From contig NZ_JAGHQW010000016.1 of NCBI RefSeq assembly GCF_017744115.1, positions 43,686 through 107,685 on the forward strand: a DNA stretch of 64,000 nucleotides, in the 5' to 3' direction. This DNA is from Salinisphaera sp. G21_0. GTDB lineage: Bacteria > Pseudomonadota > Gammaproteobacteria > Pseudomonadales > Endozoicomonadaceae. A model generated the notes under the pieces. The model was not told where the DNA came from, ran no database searches, and worked only from the letters and a program-made list of their open reading frames with translations. Positions 45,925-54,636 of this stretch are shown piece after piece. Within the stretch, counting starts at the first letter, position 1; the number at the start of each line of letters is the position of its first letter. Made by a program: the position numbers and the translations under genes.

Positions 45925-46197
45925 TCAAGCATTCGGATCAATAATCACATGAGCGCCCTTTTCCGCCGCCATTTTACGACAGGCTTTATAGTCACGGTCA
46001 CTGGTAATATAAAAAGTCGGAGCAATATTGACAGTAAGGTCCGGAGCCATTCCACGTCCACCGGATTGTCTTTCGGAATTGACCTGGCCCATTGAGTAAC
46101 AGACCATACCCTGTTTCTGAAGATCTTCCGCTTTATCCGCAGCCTGAACAGCACCGGCCAATAACATTCCCGCTACAGCAACAGCAATTACTTTCAT
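45925..46197 (-). CDS. Small secreted protein, unknown function
   Basis: A 90-residue protein with a clear Sec signal peptide (MKVIAVAVAGMLLAGAVQA, cut before ADKAED). The mature 70-residue part has two cysteines (VCYSMG and YKACRKMA), which could form a disulfide, and a beta-type centre (DLTVNIAPTFYITSD). The fold resembles small periplasmic proteins but I cannot name a family. It converges with pilA. Confidence 0.65.
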   Translation of the reverse strand: MKVIAVAVAGMLLAGAVQAADKAEDLQKQGMVCYSMGQVNSERQSGGRGMAPDLTVNIAPTFYITSDRDYKACRKMAAEKGAHVIIDPNA

Positions 46198-46654
46198 TGT
46201 TTCAGTCCTTTACGTGTGTTTTTAAGGAACTGTTGTTATCGGCCCCGGCAGCGATCATTTAGCAGGTTAGTACGTTTTTCTGGCAAATGCCTGAGACGCC
46301 AATACAACACCTGTGATGAAGTATATTTGGCTTCTCCTATCTCACTGGCTGATACCGATAATCTGTTCTTTCGGGTACTCCAGCGGTCTTGACGCTACGC
46401 CTTCAAGCGGTCTCTTCAAGCTATCCCTATAAAAACCATACGCAGGCTGTACCCGATGTACTTTGATCTGGATCATCTTTTTCCGAAATCCCGGCTTTTT
46501 TGATCAGCAAAGGCAGCGATTAATAAATAACCAGAATAAAAATAGCAATATTTACAAGATTATTGCCTTAACCAATGGCGACTGCATTCCATTACCGCCC
46601 GTCAAACCGGTATGATGGTAAAAACAATCCTGAACATTACATTGGACGTGAACC
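46198..46654. other. Intergenic region before the DsbA-like gene
   Basis: 457 bases between divergent genes, with no ORF, RNA gene or clear repeat. It should hold both promoters. Confidence 0.45.
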
Positions 46655-47392
46655 ATGAAAAAGCTGCTGGCCATTGCCGCTACCGCACTTATCCTGCCAA
46701 TCAGCAGTCAGGCCGCACCGCTGGACCGGGAACAGCAACAACAGGTCAAAGAGCTGGTGCGTGAAGCCCTGATGGAAAACCCTGAAATTTTTATCGATGT
46801 TGTCAATGAGTTGAAAAAACGGGAAGAGTTAGCCAAATCACAGGCGCAAAACTCGGTGCTCACCAGCAATATGGCTGAGCTTTTTCACGGTGATGATCCC
46901 TTTGCCGGTTCCTCAACCCCCAAACTGACCATTGCCTACTTTGGTGATGTGAACTGTGGATTTTGCAAACGGCAGGACCCGATTCTGGAAGTGCTGGTCA
47001 ACAGTTACCCTGACCTGAAAATTATCTATAAAGACATGCCAATCCTCGGGCCAAGTTCAAGAGAGGCGGCTGCGCTCTTATTAGCAGCCAGGGCTGAAGG
47101 GAATGACGCCTATCTTGCGCTGCATAAAGAATTGATGTCTCATCGTGCCCGGCATGACTCGGATTCCATTGCCAGTATTGTCAGAAAACAGGGGCTGGAT
47201 CTGGAGGCTCTGAAAAACGCTGTAGTAGATGATGAGATTTACAAACAGCTGGACCGTAATATCATGCTGGCCCAGAGGCTGGGCATTACCGGTACTCCGG
47301 CACTGGTGTTCCCCGATGAAGTGGTTAGGGGGTTTAACCAGGAAAATGTTCTGAAGGAGATGATTGATAAAAGGCTCAGGCAAACCAGGTAG
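46655..47392 (+). CDS. DsbA-family periplasmic thiol:disulfide protein
   Basis: A 245-residue protein with a signal peptide (cut near SQAAP, about residue 21). A helical N-terminal part (about 22-75) resembles the dimerisation region of Com1/ScsC-like proteins. The thioredoxin fold has the active site NCGFCK (about residues 105-110) and the cis-proline TGTPALVF. Expected role: disulfide oxidation or isomerisation in the periplasm. CGFC differs from CPHC of E. coli DsbA, which hints at isomerase or reductase activity. Confidence 0.88.
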   Translation: MKKLLAIAATALILPISSQAAPLDREQQQQVKELVREALMENPEIFIDVVNELKKREELAKSQAQNSVLTSNMAELFHGDDPFAGSSTPKLTIAYFGDVNCGFCKRQDPILEVLVNSYPDLKIIYKDMPILGPSSREAAALLLAARAEGNDAYLALHKELMSHRARHDSDSIASIVRKQGLDLEALKNAVVDDEIYKQLDRNIMLAQRLGITGTPALVFPDEVVRGFNQENVLKEMIDKRLRQTR

Positions 47393-47472
47393 GCAGGAGT
47401 GAAACCAACCTGCCCCTGGGTCTGACGAGGGGTGCTGGCGGTTGGTTGATCGGTGTTGCTGGTTTTGCATTG

Positions 47473-47534
47473 GAACCACAAAGGCACAAAGACACTAAGA
47501 AAAGCTTTTCTTTTCCTCTGTGCCTTTGTGGTTC
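47473..47534. repeat. REP-like palindrome, copy B
   Basis: GAACCACAAAGGCACA at the left pairs with TGTGCCTTTGTGGTTC at the right around AAGAAAAGCTTTTCTTTTCC. It lies between the convergent dsbA-like and H-NS-like genes and can serve as a bidirectional terminator. Confidence 0.8.
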
Positions 47535-47610
47535 AAACACAGAACCACTTAAATAGAAGATGCTTAATGTCTAACGTAAGAAGCTCTTTTTTCAGCAAGG
47601 ATTTAAACAA

Positions 47611-48042
47611 TCAGAGTTCAGAAACGATACAGGCCTTGCGATTTTTACCGGTTCGCTCAAGATAGTCTGAGAAGTCCGCAGGAATACGTCCGGTTGTTGC
47701 CCCTTCCCAATCCACTGATGAACCATCAACGGCTTCGTAGCGAAACAAATAACGCTGGCGTGTTTTTCCTTTACGGCCACCACTGCTTTTCTCTTCTGAC
47801 AGGTCTTTGATATCACCCAGGGAGAGACCCAGCTCTTTCATCTGTTTAACCACCGCATCCAGCGCCTCTTTTTTGCGGGCCTGCTCCTCTTCAACCTCCA
47901 TTTGAGCCATCACCTTTTCTTCGTAAATGGCTTCAATGCGACCGATGACGCGCTGAAGGTCTTCAGCGTGCATATCGTGAAAGAGCTTGCGCACCTGAAC
48001 TTTAGACTTCAGAACACCGAGAGCTTCATCAAAAATATTCAT
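47611..48042 (-). CDS. H-NS-family nucleoid protein
   Basis: A 143-residue protein. A coiled-coil N-terminal half (about 10-85, LQRVIGRIEAIYEEKVMAQMEVEEEQARK) provides oligomerisation. A basic linker (GGRKGKTRQRY) and a C-terminal domain (YLFRYEAVDGSSVDWEGATTGRIPADFSDYL, read in order) follow the H-NS pattern. The usual QGR-type loop is replaced by TTGR, as in divergent homologues. H-NS proteins silence AT-rich foreign DNA. The ATG at 48042 is preferred over one four codons earlier because MNIFDEAL is the common type of start. Confidence 0.72.
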   Translation of the reverse strand: MNIFDEALGVLKSKVQVRKLFHDMHAEDLQRVIGRIEAIYEEKVMAQMEVEEEQARKKEALDAVVKQMKELGLSLGDIKDLSEEKSSGGRKGKTRQRYLFRYEAVDGSSVDWEGATTGRIPADFSDYLERTGKNRKACIVSEL

Positions 48043-48614
48043 GGTTTGAACCAATCTGGTAAATCAAAGGATCCATTAAACGCAGGGTTTAAAATTGGTA
48101 AAAAACTTAACATTGACAATTCTGCCTGTAAATAGACAAAAGCCCGTGCATTGTTGATAAAAAATGAGCATATTTTCCCATCACCTCGCAAAAATGTGTT
48201 TTCAGACATCGTTAAGCGTAACGGCCAATTACATTACAACGAAGCTATGAATCATAAGGTAATACGAAGAATCAGGTTCCTCATCACATGGTTTGGGGAG
48301 TCAGCAAAGGTTAACAGTTAAGGTAGAAATCAGCAGCATGAAACAGGGAAGATTAATTAAAGCCAGAATACTGATCAAAACACTGCCAACATAATCATTT
48401 ACTCGCATTTCAGGTAAAAAACAAAAAGTGGCCGCCTGCTTACTTCATGAAAGCCTGATTACTGAGTTTAATTCATATTCAAAAATACGCCAAAAAAACG
48501 GAATTCTGGCTGAAACTGAATCAATGGATTGAAGCAATAAGTTTCAAGCATATTAAAAGTCAGTTTAATTACAAAGCCCCGGAACACGTACCGGGGCTTT
48601 GCTGATGCCTAAAA
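48043..48614. other. AT-rich intergenic region upstream of the H-NS-like gene
   Basis: 572 bases with no supported gene. The composition is distinctly AT-rich, a possible target for the H-NS-like protein itself. The right end carries the fadD terminator. Confidence 0.5.
48573..48600 (-). terminator. Terminator after fadD
   Basis: AAAGCCCCGG and CCGGGGCTTT form a perfect 10-bp stem around 8 bases. The stem itself ends in T's, followed by GTAATT on the minus strand. Confidence 0.85.
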
Positions 48615-50330
48615 TCAGGCAGCCGTTTCGTGCTTCTTCATCTCTTCGGCGCGAAGATCTTTCCGCAGAATTTTACCCACTGGCGTCATTGGCAGAACAT
48701 CCCTGAATTCAACCTGCTTTGGCACTTTATACGCGGTCAGGTTCAGTCGGCAGTACTCCTTGACCTCTTCCGCCGTTAAGCTTTTGTCCTGTGGAATAAT
48801 AAAGAGTTTGACGGCCTCGCCGGTTTTCTTATCGGGTACACCAATAACGGCACAGTTCTGCACTTTATCGTGCTTGGAAACCACATCTTCCACTTCGTTG
48901 GGGTACACGTTAAAGCCTGAGACCAGCACCATATCCTTAACCCGGTCGACGATTTGCACATAACCCTGTTCATCGATAATGGCCACGTCTCCGGTTTTAA
49001 ACCAGCCTTCGCTGTCAATCACTTCTGCCGTTGCTTCCGGGCGCTGCCAATAGCCTTTCATCACCTGCGGGCCTTTGACACAGAGTTCCCCACGCTCTCC
49101 CAATGGCAGCTCATTGCCCTCATCATCAATGGTCTTCAGGGCCGTGCCGGACATTGGCAAGCCGACAGTGCCCAGCCTGGCGTAACTGCCTGCAGGGTTC
49201 AGGGATACCACGGGCGAGGTTTCAGAGAGGCCATAACCCTCGGAAATCGAACATCCCGTGATCGTTTGCCAGCGGTTGGCAACCGCCGCCTGCAAGGCAG
49301 TACCACCGGACATGGTTGACTGCAGTTCGGAAAAGTCCAGGTCTTTAAATTCCGGGTGATTCATCAAGCCAACAAACAGTGTGTTCAGGCCGATGAAGAT
49401 ATTCACCTTGTGGGGCTTCAGGGACTTGACAAACGTATCCATATCCCGTGGGTTGGCAATCAAAATGCTGTGTCCACCCTGATGGAAGAATGCCATCAGA
49501 TGCACGGTGAACGCGTAGATATGATAAAGAGGCAGGGGCGCAACTGCGGTATTGCCTTCGGGCTTTGACAGCGGCACACCATTATCATCGGTCTGAGACA
49601 ACGTACCGGCAGTCTGCAGTACATTACTGACCAGGCTACGCTGAGTCAGCATAGCGCCTTTGGCCACGCCGGTGGTGCCACCGGTATACTGCAACACCGC
49701 CACATCATCAGGATTGGCCGGCAGCGGTTTGCTGTACCGGGATTTTTCCCCAAGCTTCATGGCCTGATTGAAACTCAGCGCCTGGGGCAGCTGGTAAGAG
49801 GGAACCATCTTCTTGACGTGCTTTACCGCCAGATTAATCAGTGACCGCTTCGGCCAGGGCAGCAGGTCGGCCAGCTCAGTGACAATCAGGTGCTTGATGG
49901 GCGTATCCTGAATAATTTCCTCCACCAGGTGGCCAACCACATTGAGGCAGACCAGCGCCCTGGCTCCTGAGTCGGTAAACTGATGTTTCATCTCCCTGGC
50001 GGTGTAGAGCGGGTTGGTATTAACAATAACCAGACCAGCCTTGATTGCGCCATAAGCGACGATGGGGTACTGAATAAGGTTCGGCAGCTGAATAGCAATA
50101 CTGTCACCGGGCTTCAGTGTCGTATGGTTCTGGAGATAGGCAGCAAACCGGGTGCTTAGCTGATCGATTTCGTTGTAGGTAACCGTTTTGCCCATGCTGG
50201 TGTAGGCTGGCCGGTCGCCGTATTGATGGACTGCATGTTCAATGACTTCGCCCAGGTTTTTGAACTTTTCAAGATCAATTTGGTCTGCAATGCCTGGGGC
50301 GCGTTTGCCATCCCAAAAACTGGCTTCCAT
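48615..50330 (-). CDS. fadD: Long-chain fatty acid-CoA ligase
   Basis: A 571-residue adenylate-forming enzyme that activates fatty acids with ATP and CoA for beta-oxidation, at the inner membrane. The AMP-binding motif YTGGTTGVAKGAML is at about residue 215, SEGYGLSETSPV at about 360, and the C-terminal GWFKTGDVAIID, DRVKDMVLVSGFNVYP and the catalytic Lys in PVGKILRKDLR are all present. The ATG at 50330 has GAGG 5 nt upstream; a GTG two codons earlier is less likely. Confidence 0.95.
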   Translation of the reverse strand: MEASFWDGKRAPGIADQIDLEKFKNLGEVIEHAVHQYGDRPAYTSMGKTVTYNEIDQLSTRFAAYLQNHTTLKPGDSIAIQLPNLIQYPIVAYGAIKAGLVIVNTNPLYTAREMKHQFTDSGARALVCLNVVGHLVEEIIQDTPIKHLIVTELADLLPWPKRSLINLAVKHVKKMVPSYQLPQALSFNQAMKLGEKSRYSKPLPANPDDVAVLQYTGGTTGVAKGAMLTQRSLVSNVLQTAGTLSQTDDNGVPLSKPEGNTAVAPLPLYHIYAFTVHLMAFFHQGGHSILIANPRDMDTFVKSLKPHKVNIFIGLNTLFVGLMNHPEFKDLDFSELQSTMSGGTALQAAVANRWQTITGCSISEGYGLSETSPVVSLNPAGSYARLGTVGLPMSGTALKTIDDEGNELPLGERGELCVKGPQVMKGYWQRPEATAEVIDSEGWFKTGDVAIIDEQGYVQIVDRVKDMVLVSGFNVYPNEVEDVVSKHDKVQNCAVIGVPDKKTGEAVKLFIIPQDKSLTAEEVKEYCRLNLTAYKVPKQVEFRDVLPMTPVGKILRKDLRAEEMKKHETAA

Positions 50331-50699
50331 GAACACCTCATACTTATTTTTTGTTGTTATCGGAAGGCGATGAAACAGTTATATTTCCCTGGCCTGCTTT
50401 TTATGAGGCAGGTGTCTTACAAAAATCCTTTTTGCTTCATCTATTTCTGAGGATCATACTATCTAAACGTTCAACCTTGAACCAAAAATGATAATTTATG
50501 CTTCTTTTTGTGCTAAAAAGCCATGAGCTGCTCGGGACGATAGTGCAGGAAAGCGCTAGTCCCCATACAATGCACACCCTCGCTCTACGTGGGAACGAGA
50601 TGCAAATCCTGCCACGGAGGCACGGAGAAAAGAAAAATCTTTTCCTCTGTGACTCCGTGTCTCCGTGGCAAAAAGAGGAAGTTTTTCAGGGGCAATGCC
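50331..50699. other. Intergenic region between fadD and the GIY-YIG gene
   Basis: 369 bases without a supported gene. It holds the fadD promoter and a REP-like palindrome (50611-50669). Confidence 0.5.
50611..50669. repeat. REP-like palindrome, copy C
   Basis: GCCACGGAGGCACGGAG pairs with CTCCGTGTCTCCGTGGC around an AAAAGAAAAATCTTTTCC core. The core matches copies A and B; the outer arms differ (CCACGGAG in place of CCACAAAG). Confidence 0.75.
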
Positions 50700-51005
50700 T
50701 TAGTGATTGGTATTAACCAGCTTTACGGTCCAAAGATCACAGCAATTTTCCGGTGAGGCAAGCAAACTCAGCTTTTGAGGGCGAGTCAGCTTTTTGATGG
50801 CCGCTTCCCGTCGGCTGGCCGAAGAACGGTCATGATTACCTTCCAGATAGACCAACTGCTGTGGCTTCCGCCCCCTGAAATACCTGGCTCCCCCAGCAGT
50901 ACCGCAATGCTGACGCCAGCGCCGTTCAATATCCGTGGTGATGCCAGTATAAAGGCTGCTATCACTGGCAAGAATAATGTAAACCGACCAACATCCATCC
51001 GACAT
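50700..51005 (-). CDS. GIY-YIG domain protein (UPF0213/YhbQ type)
   Basis: A 101-residue single-domain protein. WSVYIILASDSSLYTGITTD carries the paired Tyr motifs, and RRWRQHCGTAGGARYFRGR and EGNHDRSSASRREAAIKKL carry the conserved Arg and Glu. Members have been linked to DNA repair, but the role is uncertain. The ATG at 51005 gives the usual compact domain; a start 51 nt earlier is possible. Confidence 0.85.
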   Translation of the reverse strand: MSDGCWSVYIILASDSSLYTGITTDIERRWRQHCGTAGGARYFRGRKPQQLVYLEGNHDRSSASRREAAIKKLTRPQKLSLLASPENCCDLWTVKLVNTNH

Positions 51006-51058
51006 TCTTTGCTCTTCCTGAACGATTCCGAGTTGCTTCTTGATCCAATTGACCACGG

Positions 51059-51113
51059 CAGGAGGCTGTCCGGGGCTACTGAAATAGTGAGTCTATTCTC
51101 AGAAAGCCTTTTA
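51059..51113. mobile_element. Deleted MITE remnant (55 bp)
   Basis: AGGAGGCTGTCCG at the left and CTATTCTC-x-GA-x-AGCCT at the right match the ends of the 166-bp MITEs, but only about 25 bases lie between them. The right edge supplies the stop codon (TAA at 51111-51113) of the aromatic amino-acid permease gene. Confidence 0.6.
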
Positions 51114-52319
51114 GCCAATAGAGGGCAACACACCACCAATCACCCCAAACTGGGCAACGATCACCAAAAGTCCCGCAATAATGGCAATGGCCAGGGCCGG
51201 AATACCACCAGCCACTTGATAGGGTTCTTCCATATGGAGCTTGCGAACCTTCCAGACCAGGGCCACGGGAATAAATACCGCCAGAATCACCAGGGCCACA
51301 GCGGCGTAACCCAGGGCAGTGACAAAACTCCCCGGCATAAAAATAGCCGCCAGCAGCGGAATCAATAGCGTGAGTGTGATGGTTTCGATACGCCCCCAAA
51401 TACCGTGAGAGCGACCAAACACTTCTGCCAGATAGTCAAATAACCCAAGAGCCACACCCAGGAATGACGTGCCCAGGGCAAAGGCAGCAAAGGCACTGAT
51501 CATATAATCAAAACTGGATGTTCCGGAATGGTTGCCTATGGCATCCATCAGCGATGTTACACCGTCCGGACGGTGTGCCATGGTCACCACCACCGCAGAG
51601 GAAACCACACCAATCACCACCGCCATCCAGATCACGTAAATGCTGAACGGAAGGGCACTGCCACCAATCAGGGCATAGCGAAACCGCCGGGGTTTTCCCT
51701 GCACATACTGAACCACGGTGGGTACCGCACAGTGATAGCCAAATGAGGTATATAACACCGGCAGCGCCGCGAATAAAATGCCAGGGGTACTGTTCTCCAA
51801 CCCAAGATTACTCAAACTGACCTCGGGCAACAGTGACACCACGATATACAGCAGCAGGGCCAGCATCAGTGCGAACATCACCCGGTTGGCCACATCAACC
51901 ACCCGGGTACCGGTCACCACCAGAATGGCAACCAGCAACACCACCACCGTTGCCGTGATGCGAAAAGGCAGGTGAATCCCCTCTTTGGCCAGCAGGCTGC
52001 CCAGCACGTTGGCACCACCGGAAATGTAAGCTGCGCACAGGGAATAATAGAGAAACAGCATGGCGACGACGGCAATACCCTGACCAACCGGCCCCATTAA
52101 ACGCCCCATAACGCCATGGAGATTCTCTGCTTCCGGGCAGGCCCTGCAGGCCTCGGCAATTAACAGACCGCCGTAGGTTGATAACCCCCACATCAAAAAC
52201 ATCAGGAATACGCCCCAGACCAGACCGGTCAGTGCGGACACCAGCGGCAATGCCAGCATGCCTGCACCAATGGAAGTACCGGCGACCAGAAGGCTGCTAC
52301 CCAACGTCTGACTTTTCAT
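51111..52319 (-). CDS. Aromatic amino-acid permease (TyrP/Mtr family)
   Basis: A 402-residue inner-membrane protein with about 11 hydrophobic segments. The N-terminal motif LLVAGTSIGAGMLALPLVSA and the later FGYHCAVPTVVQYVQG are characteristic of the HAAAP proton symporters for tyrosine or tryptophan. The ATG at 52319 starts the canonical MKSQTLGSSLLVAG; an in-frame start at 52346 lies in a leader hairpin. A TyrP/Mtr call cannot be refined here. The stop codon lies in a MITE remnant, so the original C-terminus may have been altered by a few residues. Confidence 0.88.
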   Translation of the reverse strand: MKSQTLGSSLLVAGTSIGAGMLALPLVSALTGLVWGVFLMFLMWGLSTYGGLLIAEACRACPEAENLHGVMGRLMGPVGQGIAVVAMLFLYYSLCAAYISGGANVLGSLLAKEGIHLPFRITATVVVLLVAILVVTGTRVVDVANRVMFALMLALLLYIVVSLLPEVSLSNLGLENSTPGILFAALPVLYTSFGYHCAVPTVVQYVQGKPRRFRYALIGGSALPFSIYVIWMAVVIGVVSSAVVVTMAHRPDGVTSLMDAIGNHSGTSSFDYMISAFAAFALGTSFLGVALGLFDYLAEVFGRSHGIWGRIETITLTLLIPLLAAIFMPGSFVTALGYAAVALVILAVFIPVALVWKVRKLHMEEPYQVAGGIPALAIAIIAGLLVIVAQFGVIGGVLPSIG

Positions 52320-52547
52320 ATTCGGTCCACCTGTTTGATAAAACAAAAGCCACTAAAAGTGGCTTTTGAAAGTGGGAAACTTATATAAAATAGATCGACA
52401 ACATGGCTCTATAAATAACCTGCCAGTACTAATAATGGACTGAATTAGAATTTTTTCTACTTATCAGGTGTTTTTGCCAGAAATCTGAAGGGGGGTTGAC
52501 CCGGGGGCCTATAGAGCTCGCAGCAAACCCTTAATAGACCCTGGCTA

Positions 52548-52880
52548 TCAAGCGCAGCACTTTTTATATTTTTTCCCGCTACCACAAGGGCAAGGATCAT
52601 TCCGGCCCGGCATTTTTTCCAGTACCGTAGTTTTGGGCGTATCCTTCAACAACTGCAGGGCAGAGATATCCTCTGCGGCTTCTTCATCCACGTGAATCTG
52701 GCAGAACCAGCCATTCTCCAGAAACTCTTGTTCCAGCTCAGCCCGGCGTTCTTCGGTCTGCACAGTAAGAACGGCAGGATTCTTTTCTGTTCCGAGACGG
52801 GCTTGTTTTTTACCGTCGAAAACCCGGTAGGCCTGTTTATCGTCAATTTGAAGATTGGTCTGGGTATAAAATTTGCCCAT
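52548..52880 (-). CDS. SEC-C motif protein (PBPRA1643 family)
   Basis: A 110-residue protein with an N-terminal alpha/beta part ([28 protein letters not shown], in two strands) and a C-terminal SEC-C zinc motif [16 protein letters not shown]. The SEC-C module binds zinc and is known from the end of SecA, where it contacts SecB and the ribosome. The family has no known function. It stands alone. Confidence 0.88.
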   Translation of the reverse strand: MGKFYTQTNLQIDDKQAYRVFDGKKQARLGTEKNPAVLTVQTEERRAELEQEFLENGWFCQIHVDEEAAEDISALQLLKDTPKTTVLEKMPGRNDPCPCGSGKKYKKCCA

Positions 52881-53004
52881 TTGATCACCTGTTAAGTTGG
52901 AAAATGTTGACCTCTCGGAACGAGAGCAAAAGGGAAATGCAAAACCGGAGCAGTTTACTGGAAGTGCCTGTCATTAGCCACCGACCAATTCTTTCCGGCA
53001 TACC

Positions 53005-53170
53005 TAGGAGGCTGTCCGAGAATAGACTGCCCTACTGCGGTGGCAGCAAATTGGTCTAAAAATTCCGTTTTGTTCGGCAAATAGCCCCGCTATTCACCTC
53101 ACAAAACGGAATTTTTATCCTCAATTTTCTGCCATCCTCGCTACGGGCGCTATTCTCGGACAGCCTCCTA
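53005..53170. mobile_element. MITE copy 2 (166 bp), at the end of cvfB
   Basis: This is the reverse complement of copy 1 (24908-25073) with one mismatch. The 21-bp ends are intact. The element ends two bases before the stop codon of the cvfB-like gene, and its palindrome may serve as a terminator for that gene. Confidence 0.9.
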
Positions 53171-53172
53171 GC

Positions 53173-54021
53173 TTATAAAAGACGAATGCCATCTTCATCA
53201 ATGCTAATCAGGCGTTCTTTGTATAGCCCACCAATCGCCATTTTGAATACCCGTTTACTGACCGAAAATTCTCTTTTGATAATCGCAGGGTCAGTACGGT
53301 CATTAAACGGCAAAAAGCCCTTCTCAGCCTTTAACCTGGCAACAATCACCGTACCCAGGTCGCTCATTTCCTGCTTATCAAAGCCGGGCTTTTTCAGGCA
53401 TAAATCCAGTTTCTGATCGGGCCGGACCCGTTTGATAAATCCGTCAAACTTCATGCCCATCCGGATTGGCTGGTCGATATCCTGGTCAAAAATAACCCCA
53501 AGGTATTTATTCTCGACAATTGCCGTATAGCCAATATCCGTACGGTCACAAACCATCAGAGAAACTGCCTGACCATTACTGTACCGATGGGGTGTTTTGG
53601 ACGAGATGGTAGCCAGAAACTTGCTTATTTTTGACGACGCAACGATCCGATAGCTCTGCTGTTCCTGATAGATATACACGACATAAAACTGGTCTTTGAC
53701 CATGCGCTCTTTCTGTTCACTAAAAGGCACCAGCAGCTCTTTTGGCATATTCCAGTCAAGGAAAGCACCAATACGGTTGGCATCGGTGACTTTCAGGCAG
53801 GCGAATTGCCCTACCTGAGCCTTGGGGCGGAGTGTCGTCGCAATGGGGACATCATCAGAGTCCAGGTAGATAAAAACATCCAGCTCATCCCCAACCTGGC
53901 ACCCTTGTGGCACAAAGCGTTTGGGCAGCAGGATGTCGTCCAGCATCCCCCCGTCAAGAAATGCACCAAAATCCAGAAGATTGACCACCTTCAGGTGGTT
54001 CATGCGACCTATTCTAACCAT
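53173..54021 (-). CDS. CvfB-family S1-like RNA-binding protein
   Basis: A 282-residue protein with three S1-type barrels and a C-terminal winged helix. The first has MVRIGRMNHLKVVNLLDFGAFLD, the second VTDANRIGAFLDWNMPKELLVP, and the helix YKERLISI lies at the end. Relatives include CvfB/YitL, which bind RNA and affect virulence or translation. The ATG at 54021 has ACAGG before it and gives the family start; a TTG further up is less likely. Confidence 0.9.
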   Translation of the reverse strand: MVRIGRMNHLKVVNLLDFGAFLDGGMLDDILLPKRFVPQGCQVGDELDVFIYLDSDDVPIATTLRPKAQVGQFACLKVTDANRIGAFLDWNMPKELLVPFSEQKERMVKDQFYVVYIYQEQQSYRIVASSKISKFLATISSKTPHRYSNGQAVSLMVCDRTDIGYTAIVENKYLGVIFDQDIDQPIRMGMKFDGFIKRVRPDQKLDLCLKKPGFDKQEMSDLGTVIVARLKAEKGFLPFNDRTDPAIIKREFSVSKRVFKMAIGGLYKERLISIDEDGIRLL

Positions 54022-54195
54022 GAGCCTGTCCGGCAATAAAAGCGGGCGGGGATTATATCATTGCCGTGAAGGCTCTGCTGTTATCACCAGCAAAAATAGT
54101 GTCCGTTATTTATGGCGTGAGAATTGCCTTATTAATGTCATATAAATTATTCACAATAAATCTGTTTTCATAATAACCAGGCAAGGAGCATCAGA

Positions 54196-54588
54196 ATGAA
54201 GTATTTTTCACGCCGCGCGGTAAAACCCGGTGACCTCAACCCTGCATACCGACTGTTTGGTGGCACACTGCTGGCCTGGATTGATGAGGAAGCCGCTATC
54301 TATGCTTCCTGCAAAATGGGCCCTGGCAAGTTGCTGGTGACAAAATATATGTCAGAAATCGACTTTGTCAGCTCAGCCGCCTGCGGTGATATTCTGGAGT
54401 TCGGTATTGAAGTAGTCAGTACCGGTAAGACCTCACTGACCATCTGTTGTGTGGTACGCAATAAGGTCAACAGACAGGTGATTATCGTCGTTGATCGTAT
54501 TGTGTTTGTCTGTGTTGACGAAATGGGCACTCCGACTCCGCACCATATCAAGGCAGAGAAGGAGTCAGAAGTGCTGGAAATGGCTTGA
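54196..54588 (+). CDS. Acyl-CoA thioesterase, hotdog fold (YciA-like)
   Basis: A 130-residue hotdog protein. NPAYRLFGGTLLAWIDEEAAI holds the catalytic region with the conserved Asp, and VSTGKTSLTI is the conserved strand. It hydrolyses acyl-CoA to free acid and CoA in the cytoplasm. AGGAGCATCAGAATG includes a ribosome site. It diverges from cvfB. Confidence 0.88.
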   Translation: MKYFSRRAVKPGDLNPAYRLFGGTLLAWIDEEAAIYASCKMGPGKLLVTKYMSEIDFVSSAACGDILEFGIEVVSTGKTSLTICCVVRNKVNRQVIIVVDRIVFVCVDEMGTPTPHHIKAEKESEVLEMA

Positions 54589-54636
54589 TGCAGTGAAGTG
54601 CGCACCTTAACAGGGCGCACTTTACCCGCAAACGAT

